Assembly: GCF_025751535.1 (NCBI RefSeq)
Contig: NZ_JAOWLC010000001.1
Span: 248,001-312,000 of the forward strand
DNA from: Lentibacter sp. XHP0401
Lineage (GTDB): Bacteria > Pseudomonadota > Alphaproteobacteria > Rhodobacterales > Rhodobacteraceae
Length of the DNA: 64,000 nucleotides
Direction: 5' to 3'
Both the position numbers and the translations under genes were made by a program. The notes beneath the pieces were generated by a model. It worked only from the letters and a program-made list of their open reading frames with translations. It made no database searches and was not told the DNA's origin. Positions within the stretch are counted from its first letter, which is position 1; the number at the start of each line of letters is the position of its first letter. Positions 32,031-41,239 of this stretch are shown here, one piece after another.

Positions 32031-33254
32031 GTGGATTATTCTGCCAAGCTCGACGAAGCGCTGAACAAACTTCACGAAGAGGGCCGCTACAGAACCTTCA
32101 TCGACATCGAGCGCAAGAATGGCCAGTTCCCTCATGCAACTTGGCGCAAACCCGATGGCTCCGAGGCGCCGATCACAGTCTGGTGTGGCAACGATTACCT
32201 TGGCATGGGCCAGCACCCCGCAGTTTTGGCCGCCATGCATGAGGCGATTGAAGCAACAGGGGCAGGCTCAGGCGGCACACGCAACATTTCCGGCACGACC
32301 GTTTATCACAAGCGCCTTGAGGCCGAATTGGCCGATTTGCACGGCAAGGAAGCGGCGCTTGTCTTCACTTCCGCCTATATTGCAAATGATGCAACGCTGA
32401 GCACTTTGCCCAAGCTTTTCCCCGGTTTGATCATCTATTCCGACGCGCTTAACCACGCCTCGATGATTGAAGGTGTGCGCCGCAACGGAGGGGCCAAGCG
32501 TATCTTCCGCCATAATGACCTGGCGCATCTACGCGAGCTGCTTGAAGCAGATGATCCCGACGCTCCGAAACTGATTGCCTTCGAATCGGTTTACTCGATG
32601 GACGGCGATTTCGGCCCCATCAAGGAGATCTGTGATCTGGCTGACGAATTCGGCGCGCTCACCTATATCGACGAAGTGCACGCTGTCGGCATGTATGGCC
32701 CTCGTGGCGCCGGGGTTGCCGAGCAAGAGTGCCTGATGCACCGTATCGACATCATCAACGGCACATTGGCAAAGGCCTATGGTGTGATGGGCGGCTATAT
32801 CGCGGCCTCTTACAAGATGTGCGATGCGATCCGCTCTTACGCACCGGGTTTTATTTTCACAACCTCCCTGCCACCTGCCATCGCCGCAGGGGCGGCCGCC
32901 TCTGTGGCTCACCTCAAGCGCGATCAGGACTTGCGCAAGAAGCATCAGGAGCAGGCCGCTAAACTCAAGTTGCGCCTCAAGGGGCTGGGACTGCCAATCA
33001 TCGATCACGGCTCCCATATCGTTCCGGTCATGGTTGGCAATCCTGTGCACACCAAAGCTCTATCGGATATGCTGCTTGAAAATCACGGTATATATGTTCA
33101 GCCGATCAACTTCCCGACAGTGCCGCGGGGCACCGAGCGCTTACGCTTTACTCCGTCCCCCGTGCATGGGCCCGAGGAGATGGACAAGCTGATCAAAGCA
33201 ATGGATGAACTGTGGTCGCATTGTGCGCTGAATCGTGCCGAGTTGGCGGGCTGA
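32031..33254 (+). CDS. hemA: 5-aminolevulinate synthase
   Basis: This 407-residue PLP enzyme condenses glycine and succinyl-CoA to 5-aminolevulinate, the first step of tetrapyrrole synthesis by the C4 route. Motifs include [15 protein letters not shown] near 50, [15 protein letters not shown] near 83-97, [17 protein letters not shown] near 208-224 (PLP-binding Asp and His) and the lysine in [15 protein letters not shown] near 245. I chose the GTG at 32031 ([14 protein letters not shown]), which gives the family's usual length and N-terminus; the open frame extends to a TTG at 31986. Confidence 0.95.
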   Translation: MDYSAKLDEALNKLHEEGRYRTFIDIERKNGQFPHATWRKPDGSEAPITVWCGNDYLGMGQHPAVLAAMHEAIEATGAGSGGTRNISGTTVYHKRLEAELADLHGKEAALVFTSAYIANDATLSTLPKLFPGLIIYSDALNHASMIEGVRRNGGAKRIFRHNDLAHLRELLEADDPDAPKLIAFESVYSMDGDFGPIKEICDLADEFGALTYIDEVHAVGMYGPRGAGVAEQECLMHRIDIINGTLAKAYGVMGGYIAASYKMCDAIRSYAPGFIFTTSLPPAIAAGAAASVAHLKRDQDLRKKHQEQAAKLKLRLKGLGLPIIDHGSHIVPVMVGNPVHTKALSDMLLENHGIYVQPINFPTVPRGTERLRFTPSPVHGPEEMDKLIKAMDELWSHCALNRAELAG

Positions 33255-33370
33255 ACGCACTGTTTCGTGCAATCTCTATTGCGATATGCTAGAAAAGCCC
33301 AAATAAAAGGGCAAGTTGCTGCAATGGCAGCACGATTCGCTATAAGCGAGCACGAGTAGGGGCAGCACGC

Positions 33371-34933
33371 ATGATCAGGCGCAAAAGCAAGCGCAGCGAT
33401 GCAAGTGAGAACGCCGAACCACGCTGGTTTGACGATTTCGAGTTGCGACTTGGCGATATCATGCGCGGCGAACGGGCTACTATGGGTAAATCCCTGCTTG
33501 ATGTTCAGCGCGAACTTCGTATCAAAGCCAGCTATATCGCGGCGATCGAGAATGCCGACCCTCACGCTTTTGACACACCGGGTTTCATCGCGGGCTACGT
33601 GCGGTCTTACGCGCGTTACCTCGGGATGGACCCTGACCGAGCCTTTGCGGCCTTTTCCGCCGAGAGCGGCTTCACGACAGCCCACGGTATGTCCGAAGCA
33701 GCCTCTTCGGTGCGTAAGGACGCTCTGCCCAGCAAACAGAAGAAACGCGAGCCGCGTGACCCGATGTTTGAAGGCGCAACGCCCTTTGCCCCTGGTGCCG
33801 AAACATTCTTTTCTCGCATCGAGCCCGGTGCAATAGGCTCGGTTCTGGTGCTTGTCGCGCTGGTTGGCGCGCTCGGTTTCGGTGGCTGGACTGTGCTCAA
33901 TGAAGTGCAACGCGTGCAGCTTGCCCCCGTTGAAAACACACCTGATGTTCTGGCAGATCTTGATCCGCTTGAACAAGCGCAACAAAATATTACGCCCGCT
34001 CTTGGCGAAAGTAGCCCCGAACTGAGGGCTGCGGCTGACGGCTTTGACAGGCTTTACCGTCCGCAGGCGCTTGATGTGCCTGTGCTTGTGGCGCGTGATG
34101 CTCCGATTTCGACGCTGCGCCCTGAAGAACTCGGCACATTTGCAAGCCTGCCGGAAGCTGGAACAGCACCAACCCTTGGAAGCGCTCAAGGTCTTTCGGC
34201 TGATCTGGCGAATGGTGTGAAAGTTGTGGCGGCACGGCCTGCTTGGGTGCGGATCAGCAGTGCAGAGGGTGAAACGCTTTTCAGTGGCATTCTCGATGCG
34301 GGGGATACATTTGATGTGCCTCAATCCGAAGGTCTGGAAGCACCGACCATTCGTGTGGGCGAAAGCGGCTCGATTTACTATGTCGTTGACGGAAAAATGC
34401 TCGGGCCGACAGGCCCGCGTGGCTCTATCACCGAAGGTTTTTCACTGGCTTCTGCCGATCTGGCGGCTGCATTGCCCGAAGCCAACATCGCACGCGACAA
34501 CGATTTGTCGATTGCCCTTGCCAGCTTGGGCGCAGAGCTTCCGACAGAGACGGCTGCTGTGCCTCAAGTTTTCGAACAGCAGCAAGATGTTGTCACAGTT
34601 ATAGCAACCCGTGAAGTCTGGTTGCGGGTGCGCTCGGCAAATGGCACGATCCTGCATGAAGCCGTCATGCAGCCGGGCGATTTTTACACCGTACCGCAAA
34701 CAACAGAGCCCGCGACTATCCGCGCAGGTGATGCAGGCGCTGTTTACTTTGCAGCCAATGGCAACACCTATGGCCCCTACGGCGCACGCGGGGCCATTGC
34801 TGATAATCTTGCGCTCACGGCTGAAAATGTCACCGCCGAACTTGGTCTGGCCGATTGGGAAACCATCGAGCCGTTGGCCCGCGCAGTGGCACAGCTTGAC
34901 TCGGAAGGCGCCTTTGGCGTGCTGCACGACTAA
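33371..34933 (+). CDS. RodZ-like protein: cytoplasmic helix-turn-helix, one membrane helix, two periplasmic DUF4115-type domains
   Basis: This 520-residue bitopic protein starts with a charged tail and an XRE/RodZ-type helix-turn-helix (LGDIMRGERATMGKSLLDVQ and RIKASYIAAIENADPHAFD, about 27-62). One membrane segment follows near 157-175 (GSVLVLVALVGALGFGGW). The periplasmic part carries two related domains, RPAWVRISSAEGETLFSGIL near 290 and REVWLRVRSANGTILHEAVM near 415, each ending in a GPxGxRG stretch. RodZ links MreB to the cell-wall machinery and controls rod shape. A single C-terminal domain would be usual. ispG follows. Confidence 0.82.
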   Translation: MIRRKSKRSDASENAEPRWFDDFELRLGDIMRGERATMGKSLLDVQRELRIKASYIAAIENADPHAFDTPGFIAGYVRSYARYLGMDPDRAFAAFSAESGFTTAHGMSEAASSVRKDALPSKQKKREPRDPMFEGATPFAPGAETFFSRIEPGAIGSVLVLVALVGALGFGGWTVLNEVQRVQLAPVENTPDVLADLDPLEQAQQNITPALGESSPELRAAADGFDRLYRPQALDVPVLVARDAPISTLRPEELGTFASLPEAGTAPTLGSAQGLSADLANGVKVVAARPAWVRISSAEGETLFSGILDAGDTFDVPQSEGLEAPTIRVGESGSIYYVVDGKMLGPTGPRGSITEGFSLASADLAAALPEANIARDNDLSIALASLGAELPTETAAVPQVFEQQQDVVTVIATREVWLRVRSANGTILHEAVMQPGDFYTVPQTTEPATIRAGDAGAVYFAANGNTYGPYGARGAIADNLALTAENVTAELGLADWETIEPLARAVAQLDSEGAFGVLHD

Positions 34934-35007
34934 GCGATACATTGCAGAGCGCAGCGTTACTCCCTATGTGACTAGCTAAACCTACCCCTCAAAACTGTGA
35001 GGCCGAC

Positions 35008-36135
35008 ATGTCGCTTAATCCTATTCGCCCGTGGCGCAATATCTATCGCCGCAAGAGCCGCCAGATTATGGTGGGCAATGTGCCTGTAGGAGGTGATGCC
35101 CCGATCTCGGTTCAAACGATGACCAATACGCTCACGACCGATGCGCGCGCCACCATTGCGCAGGTGCAGGCGGCGGCGGAGGCAGGGGCCGATATCGTTC
35201 GCGTGTCTGTGCCTGACGAAGCCAGTTCCAAAGCGCTCAAAGAGATCGTGCGCGAAAGCCCCGTGCCCATCGTGGCTGATATCCACTTTCACTACAAACG
35301 CGGGATTGAAGCCGCCGAAGCGGGCGCGGCTTGTTTGCGGATCAACCCGGGTAATATCGGCGATGAAAAGCGCGTGGCCGAAGTCATCCGCGCCGCCCGC
35401 GATCACAACTGCTCGATCCGCATCGGCGTAAACGCAGGCAGCCTAGAGCGCCACTTGCTCGACAAATACGGTGAGCCATGCCCCGATGCCATGGTTGAAA
35501 GCGGGCTTGACCACATCAAAATCCTGCAAGACCACGACTTTCACGAATTCAAAATCTCGGTCAAAGCCTCTGATGTTTTCATGGCCGCCGCTGCTTATCA
35601 GCAACTCGCCGAAGCCACCGATGCACCCATTCACCTTGGTATCACCGAGGCGGGCGGGCTTACCTCGGGCACGATCAAGTCAGCCATCGGTATGGGCAAT
35701 CTGCTCTGGATGGGGATCGGTGACACGATCCGCGTGTCGCTCTCCGCAGACCCGATTGAAGAGGTTAAAGTCGGCTACGAAATCCTCAAATCTCTCGGAT
35801 TGCGCCACCGTGGCGTGAATATCATTTCCTGTCCGTCCTGCGCGCGGCAGGGTTTTGATGTGATCAAAACGGTTGAAGCACTTGAAAAGCGTCTGGAGCA
35901 CATCAAAACGCCTATGAGCCTTTCGATCATCGGCTGTGTCGTCAATGGACCGGGTGAGGCCCTGATGACAGACGTCGGTTTCACAGGTGGCGGCTCTGGC
36001 GCAGGCACAGGCATGGTTTATGTTGCTGGTAAGCAGGACCACAAGCTCGGCAATCAGGATATGGTCGAGCACATCGTCGAGCTGGTCGAAAAGCGCGCTG
36101 CCGAAATTGATGCGGCAGAGGCTGACGCCTCTTAG
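35008..36135 (+). CDS. ispG: Flavodoxin-dependent (E)-4-hydroxy-3-methylbut-2-enyl-diphosphate synthase
   Basis: This 375-residue enzyme makes HMBPP in the non-mevalonate isoprenoid pathway. It starts with [36 protein letters not shown]-type sequence, has [18 protein letters not shown] near 91-108 and VGVN-type [12 protein letters not shown] near 140. The C-terminal iron-sulfur domain carries cysteines in [22 protein letters not shown] near 272-293 and [14 protein letters not shown] near 309-322. It follows the RodZ-like gene, a linkage seen in many proteobacteria. Its end overlaps the convergent thioredoxin-like gene by 4 bases. Confidence 0.95.
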   Translation: MSLNPIRPWRNIYRRKSRQIMVGNVPVGGDAPISVQTMTNTLTTDARATIAQVQAAAEAGADIVRVSVPDEASSKALKEIVRESPVPIVADIHFHYKRGIEAAEAGAACLRINPGNIGDEKRVAEVIRAARDHNCSIRIGVNAGSLERHLLDKYGEPCPDAMVESGLDHIKILQDHDFHEFKISVKASDVFMAAAAYQQLAEATDAPIHLGITEAGGLTSGTIKSAIGMGNLLWMGIGDTIRVSLSADPIEEVKVGYEILKSLGLRHRGVNIISCPSCARQGFDVIKTVEALEKRLEHIKTPMSLSIIGCVVNGPGEALMTDVGFTGGGSGAGTGMVYVAGKQDHKLGNQDMVEHIVELVEKRAAEIDAAEADAS

Positions 36136-36602
36136 AGCCTGTCCAGGAAACGCTCCAGCACAGGCGCAGGCATCGCGCCGCGCAGCATGAGTTCCGGCAG
36201 TACATAAAACGGCAATGTGTCTATCTGCAGTGCATCTCGAAGATCAGGGTTATCTTCGAGAGTCAGCGTGTTAACGCTTAAACCTCGCGCATTGCTTAAA
36301 GCGGCCAGCTCAGCCGCAGCGCGCTCACAATCAGGGCAATCCTCACCGACAAAAAGGGCGATACTCTTGTTGGCAAACAGCGCTTCTGCATGGGCGGCAA
36401 TCAGCTCCAGATCAGAGGCGATATCATCGGCATAGAGTGAGGGGTTGAGCGCGCGCTCGACAATTTCGGGGTGCTCCAGCAAAACGGCACGCACCTCTTC
36501 ACCAAGCAAAAGGCGCTCTCCGTCAGAGAGCGCCCTCATGTCTGTTTCAGCCAGAGCGGGCGCTGAAAAAGCAACCCAAGCCACAAGAACAAACCGTATC
36601 AT
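36132..36602 (-). CDS. Short periplasmic thioredoxin-like protein with CPDC motif and ScsC-like N-terminus
   Basis: This 156-residue exported protein has a signal peptide ([18 protein letters not shown]). A helical ScsC-type N-terminal segment, [22 protein letters not shown] (about 25-46), is related to the one in the upstream DsbA-like protein. A short thioredoxin fold follows with [16 protein letters not shown] (about 83-98) and the cis-proline segment [10 protein letters not shown]. The DsbA helical insertion is missing. It probably handles disulfides in the periplasm. It is the last gene of a three-gene operon joined by 4-base overlaps. Confidence 0.75.
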   Translation of the reverse strand: MIRFVLVAWVAFSAPALAETDMRALSDGERLLLGEEVRAVLLEHPEIVERALNPSLYADDIASDLELIAAHAEALFANKSIALFVGEDCPDCERAAAELAALSNARGLSVNTLTLEDNPDLRDALQIDTLPFYVLPELMLRGAMPAPVLERFLDRL

Positions 36603-37348
36603 TCCGAGCGGAGTGCTTCTGCGATCTCCTGCATCTGTGCGAGCGGCATATAGCCGCGCAAAACCTGATCGCCCATCACAAATGTCGGTGTGCCCGAAAT
36701 CGCCAACCGCTGGCCAAGAGCTCGATTTTCGGCAATCACGGCTGTCACTTCGTCACTCGACATCTTGGCAAGGATCGCATCCCCATCCAGAGAAAGCGAA
36801 GAAGCGATCCCTTGCAAAACAGGAATTTCAACACCCGATTTCAGCATGATCAACGCTTCGGAGACCTTCGCGTAGGCTTCATCGCCTTCCACTATTCTGG
36901 TCGCAATCGCAAAGCGTGAGGAGACTTCTGAGGCCTCCCCCAGAATCGGGAATTCCTTGACAATGAAACGGATATTCTCGTCAGCAGCGATCAGCTGCGC
37001 CACTTCGTCATGGGCCTTTCGGCAATAGCCGCAGCGATAGTCGACAAACTCGACAAGCGTCAGGTCACCCTCGGGGTTGCCGCCGACAAACGAGTTCGGA
37101 TCGTTAAACAGCGCGTCTGCGTTGGCTTGCACCAGGTCACTGTCATTCTGGGCCTGCGCATCGGCCTGACGCTCTTCAAGAACGGCCACGGCTTCCATGA
37201 TAACTTCAGGGTTATCAAGCAGATAGGCTCTGATCTCTTGACGAAACGCATCGCGTTCGCCCTCGTTCATATCGGTAAGGTCGAACGCAGCCAAAGGCGT
37301 TGTTGCAAGACTTGCTGCAAGGGCGAGGGCAGCTGTGGATTTCATCAT
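36599..37348 (-). CDS. DsbA/ScsC-family periplasmic disulfide oxidoreductase
   Basis: This 249-residue protein has a signal peptide (KSTAALALAASLATTPLAA), an ScsC-like N-terminal helix region (MNEGERDAFRQEIRAYLLDNPE), and a DsbA-type thioredoxin fold with the active site VDYRCGYCRKAHDEV near 107-121. The cis-proline is in ISGTPTFVMGD near 217. It forms or isomerises disulfide bonds in exported proteins. I chose the ATG at 37348, which overlaps the M48 protease stop (ATGA); a second ATG follows immediately. The next gene encodes a shortened relative. Confidence 0.88.
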   Translation of the reverse strand: MMKSTAALALAASLATTPLAAFDLTDMNEGERDAFRQEIRAYLLDNPEVIMEAVAVLEERQADAQAQNDSDLVQANADALFNDPNSFVGGNPEGDLTLVEFVDYRCGYCRKAHDEVAQLIAADENIRFIVKEFPILGEASEVSSRFAIATRIVEGDEAYAKVSEALIMLKSGVEIPVLQGIASSLSLDGDAILAKMSSDEVTAVIAENRALGQRLAISGTPTFVMGDQVLRGYMPLAQMQEIAEALRSE

Positions 37349-38676
37349 TTCTTTCTCCGTGAATTCGATGCGGCTTCGCTTGCTAAGAGCACATCCTGTG
37401 CCCTTTGCCAACCGGGAGAACCGCGTTTGAGGAGGCCAAGCGCGCGCTTGGCATGTATGGTGGCATCTTTCGGCCGACCTTGCAGCGCATAGCGCTCCGA
37501 TGTTAGCAACGAGGCCATGCCGTTGTTGCCAAGTTGGGCATAGGCGCCCCCCAAATCGCGCAGCACCCGCGCATCGCGGCGCTCAAGGTTGGCCGAGCGC
37601 TCAAGATGTGGCAATGCGGCTTTCGGACTGCCCGACACAAGAAGGGCGTGGCCATATTGCCCGACAATAAGCGCATCTCGCGGAGCAAGTTTGACGGCGC
37701 GCCCGTAGGCTCCGACTGCGGCTTGCATTTGCCGCCGCTCCAGCAGGATCTGTCCGTGAAGCTCGTGTAAATAGGGGTCGCTAGGAGCGGCGCTGACAAG
37801 CGTGTTCATCGCGCGCAAAGCCTCGTTGCCCTTGCCCGAGCGGTGCCAGGCAATCGCTTTGCGCATCAGTTCAATGTCTTTGTGTCCGCTCTCGCCTGCG
37901 CGGCTGAGAGTCCATTTGGGAGCGCGGTAAAACGCGCCAAGCTTGCCGCGCGCGCGTTCAAACCAGTAATTTGCCGTTTTATCGGGTGCAAAGCGGCCTT
38001 TGTATGCGCCGGCTGCCGCTTCCATAGCGCGCAGGCGGTCGCGCGAAAGAGGGTGCGAGCGTGCGTAAGGGTCTTGGCGTCCTGTGCTCAAAAGCTCCTG
38101 TCCTGCAAAGATTTTCATCACCTCGACAGAGCCCTGAGGGTCAACACCTGCGCGGGTGAGATAGCGGATAGCTGATTGGTCTGCCGAAGCCTCTTCCGAG
38201 CGGGTGTGAGAGAAAAACGAGCGCTGCGCCGAGCTTTGCATACCAATACCGATGGCGGCGCCCGCATCTGCACTGCCCGTGGCCGCCGCAGCTGCTGCTA
38301 GCGCCATACCAAAGCCGGCAAGGGTTTGTGCCGCGCGTGCATTGGCCGTGCGCCGAGCGATATGCCCGTTGGCAATATGCGCCGCCTCATGGGCAATGAC
38401 CGATTGCAACTGTTCAGCCGTGGTAAGCTTGAGAAGTAGGCCCGCGTGAATAAAGATATGGTCCCGGTCGATCACAAAGGCATTGAGTGCGTTGTCATCC
38501 ACCACCAGCACTTTCATGCGCCCCGCGGGCAGGCCTGCTGCGTTGAGCACGGGCTTTGCCAGCTCTTTAAGGCTGTGCTCGATGTCGGGATCGCGCAGCA
38601 GAGAGGCTGCAAGGAGAGGGCCTGCCAACAACAGCAAGAAAGCCGACAGAAGACTGGTTTTCAAAGCGCTGCGCAT
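37345..38676 (-). CDS. Periplasmic M48 metalloprotease with TPR repeats (BepA-like)
   Basis: This 443-residue exported protease has an N-terminal signal sequence (LLSAFLLLLAGPLLAA), the zinc motif SVIAHEAAHIANGH near 93-106, and the third ligand in SEEASADQSAIRYL near 160. TPR-like helical repeats occupy about 280-420 (for example ALRAMNTLVSAAPSDPYLHEL). BepA-type enzymes assemble or degrade outer-membrane proteins and help LptD disulfide maturation. That would explain its coupling to two disulfide oxidoreductases by 4-base overlaps. Confidence 0.9.
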   Translation of the reverse strand: MRSALKTSLLSAFLLLLAGPLLAASLLRDPDIEHSLKELAKPVLNAAGLPAGRMKVLVVDDNALNAFVIDRDHIFIHAGLLLKLTTAEQLQSVIAHEAAHIANGHIARRTANARAAQTLAGFGMALAAAAAATGSADAGAAIGIGMQSSAQRSFFSHTRSEEASADQSAIRYLTRAGVDPQGSVEVMKIFAGQELLSTGRQDPYARSHPLSRDRLRAMEAAAGAYKGRFAPDKTANYWFERARGKLGAFYRAPKWTLSRAGESGHKDIELMRKAIAWHRSGKGNEALRAMNTLVSAAPSDPYLHELHGQILLERRQMQAAVGAYGRAVKLAPRDALIVGQYGHALLVSGSPKAALPHLERSANLERRDARVLRDLGGAYAQLGNNGMASLLTSERYALQGRPKDATIHAKRALGLLKRGSPGWQRAQDVLLASEAASNSRRKK

Positions 38677-38730
38677 TGACCTTACCGAATGACCCCGTAG
38701 AAAGCGTTCACAGAGACTAGGAGGAAAGTC

Positions 38731-39882
38731 ATGCGGATTTCAAGGCGCGGCACGGTTGATCCCTTTATTGTGATGGACGTGATGGAAGAGGCGCGAGCCG
38801 CCGAAGCTGCTGGCCGTTCGATTATTCACATGGAAGTCGGCCAACCTGGCACCGCTGCCCCGAAAGGCGCGCGTGACCAACTGGCGCTGGCCATGGAAGA
38901 GTCTCCGCTGGGCTATTCTGTTGCGCTCGGCCTGCCCGCGTTGCGCGCGCGCATTGCGCAGCACTACAAAGACAAGCACGGCGTTACAATCAACCCCGAG
39001 CGTGTGATTGTAACCTCCGGTTCCTCCGGCGCGTTTATCCTCGCTTTCACAGCGCTCTTTGACGCAGGTGCACGCGTTGGTCTTGGCGAGCCGGGGTATC
39101 CAAGCTACCGCCAGATACTCAAAGCGCTTGATACCGTGCCCGTGGGTCTGCCCACATCTGCCGCAAACCGCTTCCAGCCGGTGCCAAGTGACTTTGCGGG
39201 GCAGGGGCTTGATGGTTTGCTCGTTGCCTCGCCCGCCAACCCTTCAGGCACAATGCTCAGCCGCGAAGCGATGCAAGCGCTCATTGATGCCTGCGTCGCT
39301 GCAGGCACGAGCTTTATCTCGGATGAAATCTACCAAGGCATCGAATACGAGGGCGAGGCTGTTTCAGCGCTTGAACTCACGGATGACTGCTATGTCATCA
39401 ACTCGTTTTCCAAGTATTTCTCCATGACAGGCTGGCGTGTCGGCTGGATGGTTGTTCCCGAGGATCATATCCGCCTCATCGAGCGGTTGGCGCAAAACAT
39501 GTTTATCTGTGCGCCACACGCCAGTCAGGTTGCCGCTCTCGCAGCCTTTGATTGCACCGATGAGCTTGAGGCCAACCTTGAAGTCTACAAAGCCAACCGC
39601 GCGATGATGATTGCCGAACTTCCCAAGGCGGGCCTGAGCAATTTCGCCCCGCCTGATGGCGCGTTTTACATCTATGTCGATGTCAGCCACATCACCAATG
39701 ACAGCCGCGCGCTGGCGTCCGATATTCTTGCCAAAGCGGGCGTTGCCGTGACGCCGGGCATGGATTTTGACCCGGTCCGCGGCCACACAACGCTCAGGCT
39801 GTCTTATGCACGCTCCACAAGCGAAATCAGCGATGGCCTTTCGCGCCTCATAGCTTATTTCTCCCAATCGCCGCTTCCCTGA
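38731..39882 (+). CDS. Class I/II PLP-dependent aminotransferase
   Basis: This 383-residue protein has the fold type I pattern: MEVGQPGTAAPKGARDQLA near 34-52, YSVALGLPALRARIAQHY near 57-74, VTSGSSGAFILAFTALFDAGARV near 90-112, and SPANPSGTMLSREAMQALID near 166-185. The PLP lysine is in NSFSKYFSMTGWRVGWM near 229. It belongs with aspartate/alanine-type aminotransferases; the amino donor cannot be read directly. AGGAGG precedes the start. It is divergent from the M48 protease gene across a 54-base gap. Confidence 0.88.
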   Translation: MRISRRGTVDPFIVMDVMEEARAAEAAGRSIIHMEVGQPGTAAPKGARDQLALAMEESPLGYSVALGLPALRARIAQHYKDKHGVTINPERVIVTSGSSGAFILAFTALFDAGARVGLGEPGYPSYRQILKALDTVPVGLPTSAANRFQPVPSDFAGQGLDGLLVASPANPSGTMLSREAMQALIDACVAAGTSFISDEIYQGIEYEGEAVSALELTDDCYVINSFSKYFSMTGWRVGWMVVPEDHIRLIERLAQNMFICAPHASQVAALAAFDCTDELEANLEVYKANRAMMIAELPKAGLSNFAPPDGAFYIYVDVSHITNDSRALASDILAKAGVAVTPGMDFDPVRGHTTLRLSYARSTSEISDGLSRLIAYFSQSPLP

Positions 39883-39927
39883 GGGCGGGCTTGCCGCTAT
39901 AGTCACAGGCAAAAGAAACAGGCACTC

Positions 39928-41136
39928 ATGAGCAGACTTTTCGCAGCGATCACTCTCGGCTTTGCGCTCCTTTGGGGCGGGATTGCGGTTGCACAGTCGC
40001 TCTCGGGCCTTGCGCGGGTTGATACCGAGGCAAGCGGGCTGCGGCAAAGCAGGCAAACAGTCACGCTCACACTCGCGCTTAGCCAGCCCGTGCCATACCG
40101 CGTCTACACGCTTGATACGCCACAGCGCCTTGTGCTTGATTTTCGCGAAGTTGACTGGTCGGGTGTCACTGAAAAGGCCTTTGGCGAGGCTGCGGCCATG
40201 AGGGAGTTGCGCTTTGGCGGTTTCCGGCCGGGATGGTCGCGTATGGTGGCCGAACTGGCCGCGCCCTATGCTCTGGACTCCGCCCAAATGACACGCAACG
40301 CCGATACAGGGCAGGCGGAGCTCGTCGTGCGCCTCAAGAAATCAACTCCCGAGGCCTTTGCGGCGCAGTCTGGCCCGCCCAAGGGCGATCTCTGGCCCGA
40401 GCCGCTCGCGCCTGCGCCGCCTAAAGCCAATGACCGTGTGCTTGTCGTGCTTGATCCGGGGCATGGCGGTATCGATCCGGGGGCTTCGCGCGACGGACAG
40501 ACAGAGAAAGACCTCATGCTCACCTTCGCACGTGAAATCGCCGAAGAACTTGGCCGCCTCGGCGCTGTCGATGTGCTGCTCACCCGCACCGATGACAGCT
40601 TTGTGTCGCTCGAGCGCCGTGTGGCCATGGCCCATCAGGCAGGGGCCGATCTGTTTATCTCGCTTCATGCCGATGCTTTGGCTGAAGGCCGCGCCCATGG
40701 TGCGACGGTTCATACCCTTGCAGATGATGCCACCGATGAGGCCACGGCCCTTCTGGCAGAGCGCCACGACCGCGCCGATCTGCTCTCCGGAACCGATCTC
40801 AGCGGACAGGATGACATTGTCGCCGACGTGCTGCTTGATCTGGCCCGTCAGGAAACCGAGCCGCGCACCGAACGCCTCGCCCGTGCCATCATCGGCGGGC
40901 TCGAAAGCAAAGGCGCGCCGCTCAACCGCAGGCCATATCGCGCAGCGGCTTTTTCGGTGCTCAAGGCCGCTGATATCCCCTCTGTTTTGCTCGAGATAGG
41001 CTTTCTCTCAAGCGACCGTGACTTCACCAATATTATCAATGCAACATGGCGGCGCAGCATGGCCGAAGGGCTGCGCGACGGTATTCAGGCCTGGATTATC
41101 GCCGACGAAGCCGTGCGCGGCGTGGTGCGGCAATGA
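39928..41136 (+). CDS. N-acetylmuramoyl-L-alanine amidase (AMIN + Amidase_3)
   Basis: This 402-residue periplasmic amidase cleaves the stem peptide from peptidoglycan glycan strands, usually at division. It has a signal peptide (FAAITLGFALLWGGIAVAQ), an AMIN targeting domain (about 40-130, with RLVLDFREVDW), and a zinc amidase domain. The zinc-binding parts are VVLDPGHGGIDPGASRDGQTEKDL near 172-195, ISLHADALAEGRAHGATV near 243-260 and LLEIGFLSSDRDF near 355. The GTG-started PBP1A gene follows 103 bases later, so cell-wall cutting and synthesis genes are adjacent. Confidence 0.92.
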   Translation: MSRLFAAITLGFALLWGGIAVAQSLSGLARVDTEASGLRQSRQTVTLTLALSQPVPYRVYTLDTPQRLVLDFREVDWSGVTEKAFGEAAAMRELRFGGFRPGWSRMVAELAAPYALDSAQMTRNADTGQAELVVRLKKSTPEAFAAQSGPPKGDLWPEPLAPAPPKANDRVLVVLDPGHGGIDPGASRDGQTEKDLMLTFAREIAEELGRLGAVDVLLTRTDDSFVSLERRVAMAHQAGADLFISLHADALAEGRAHGATVHTLADDATDEATALLAERHDRADLLSGTDLSGQDDIVADVLLDLARQETEPRTERLARAIIGGLESKGAPLNRRPYRAAAFSVLKAADIPSVLLEIGFLSSDRDFTNIINATWRRSMAEGLRDGIQAWIIADEAVRGVVRQ

Positions 41137-41239
41137 AACGGGAAGAACTGGCGAAAACCGGCCCAAACTCACCGTCAGTTGATTTTGACCTCACCGCGCC
41201 GTGGGCGTATAGACAGGGCGCGCGCATCAGGGGAAAAAC

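Noticed and set aside
33098-34324. 408-codon minus-strand frame opposite hemA and the RodZ-like gene
   Set aside because: Its translation is rich in Arg, His, Cys and Pro without any family pattern and lies over well-recognised genes on the other strand.
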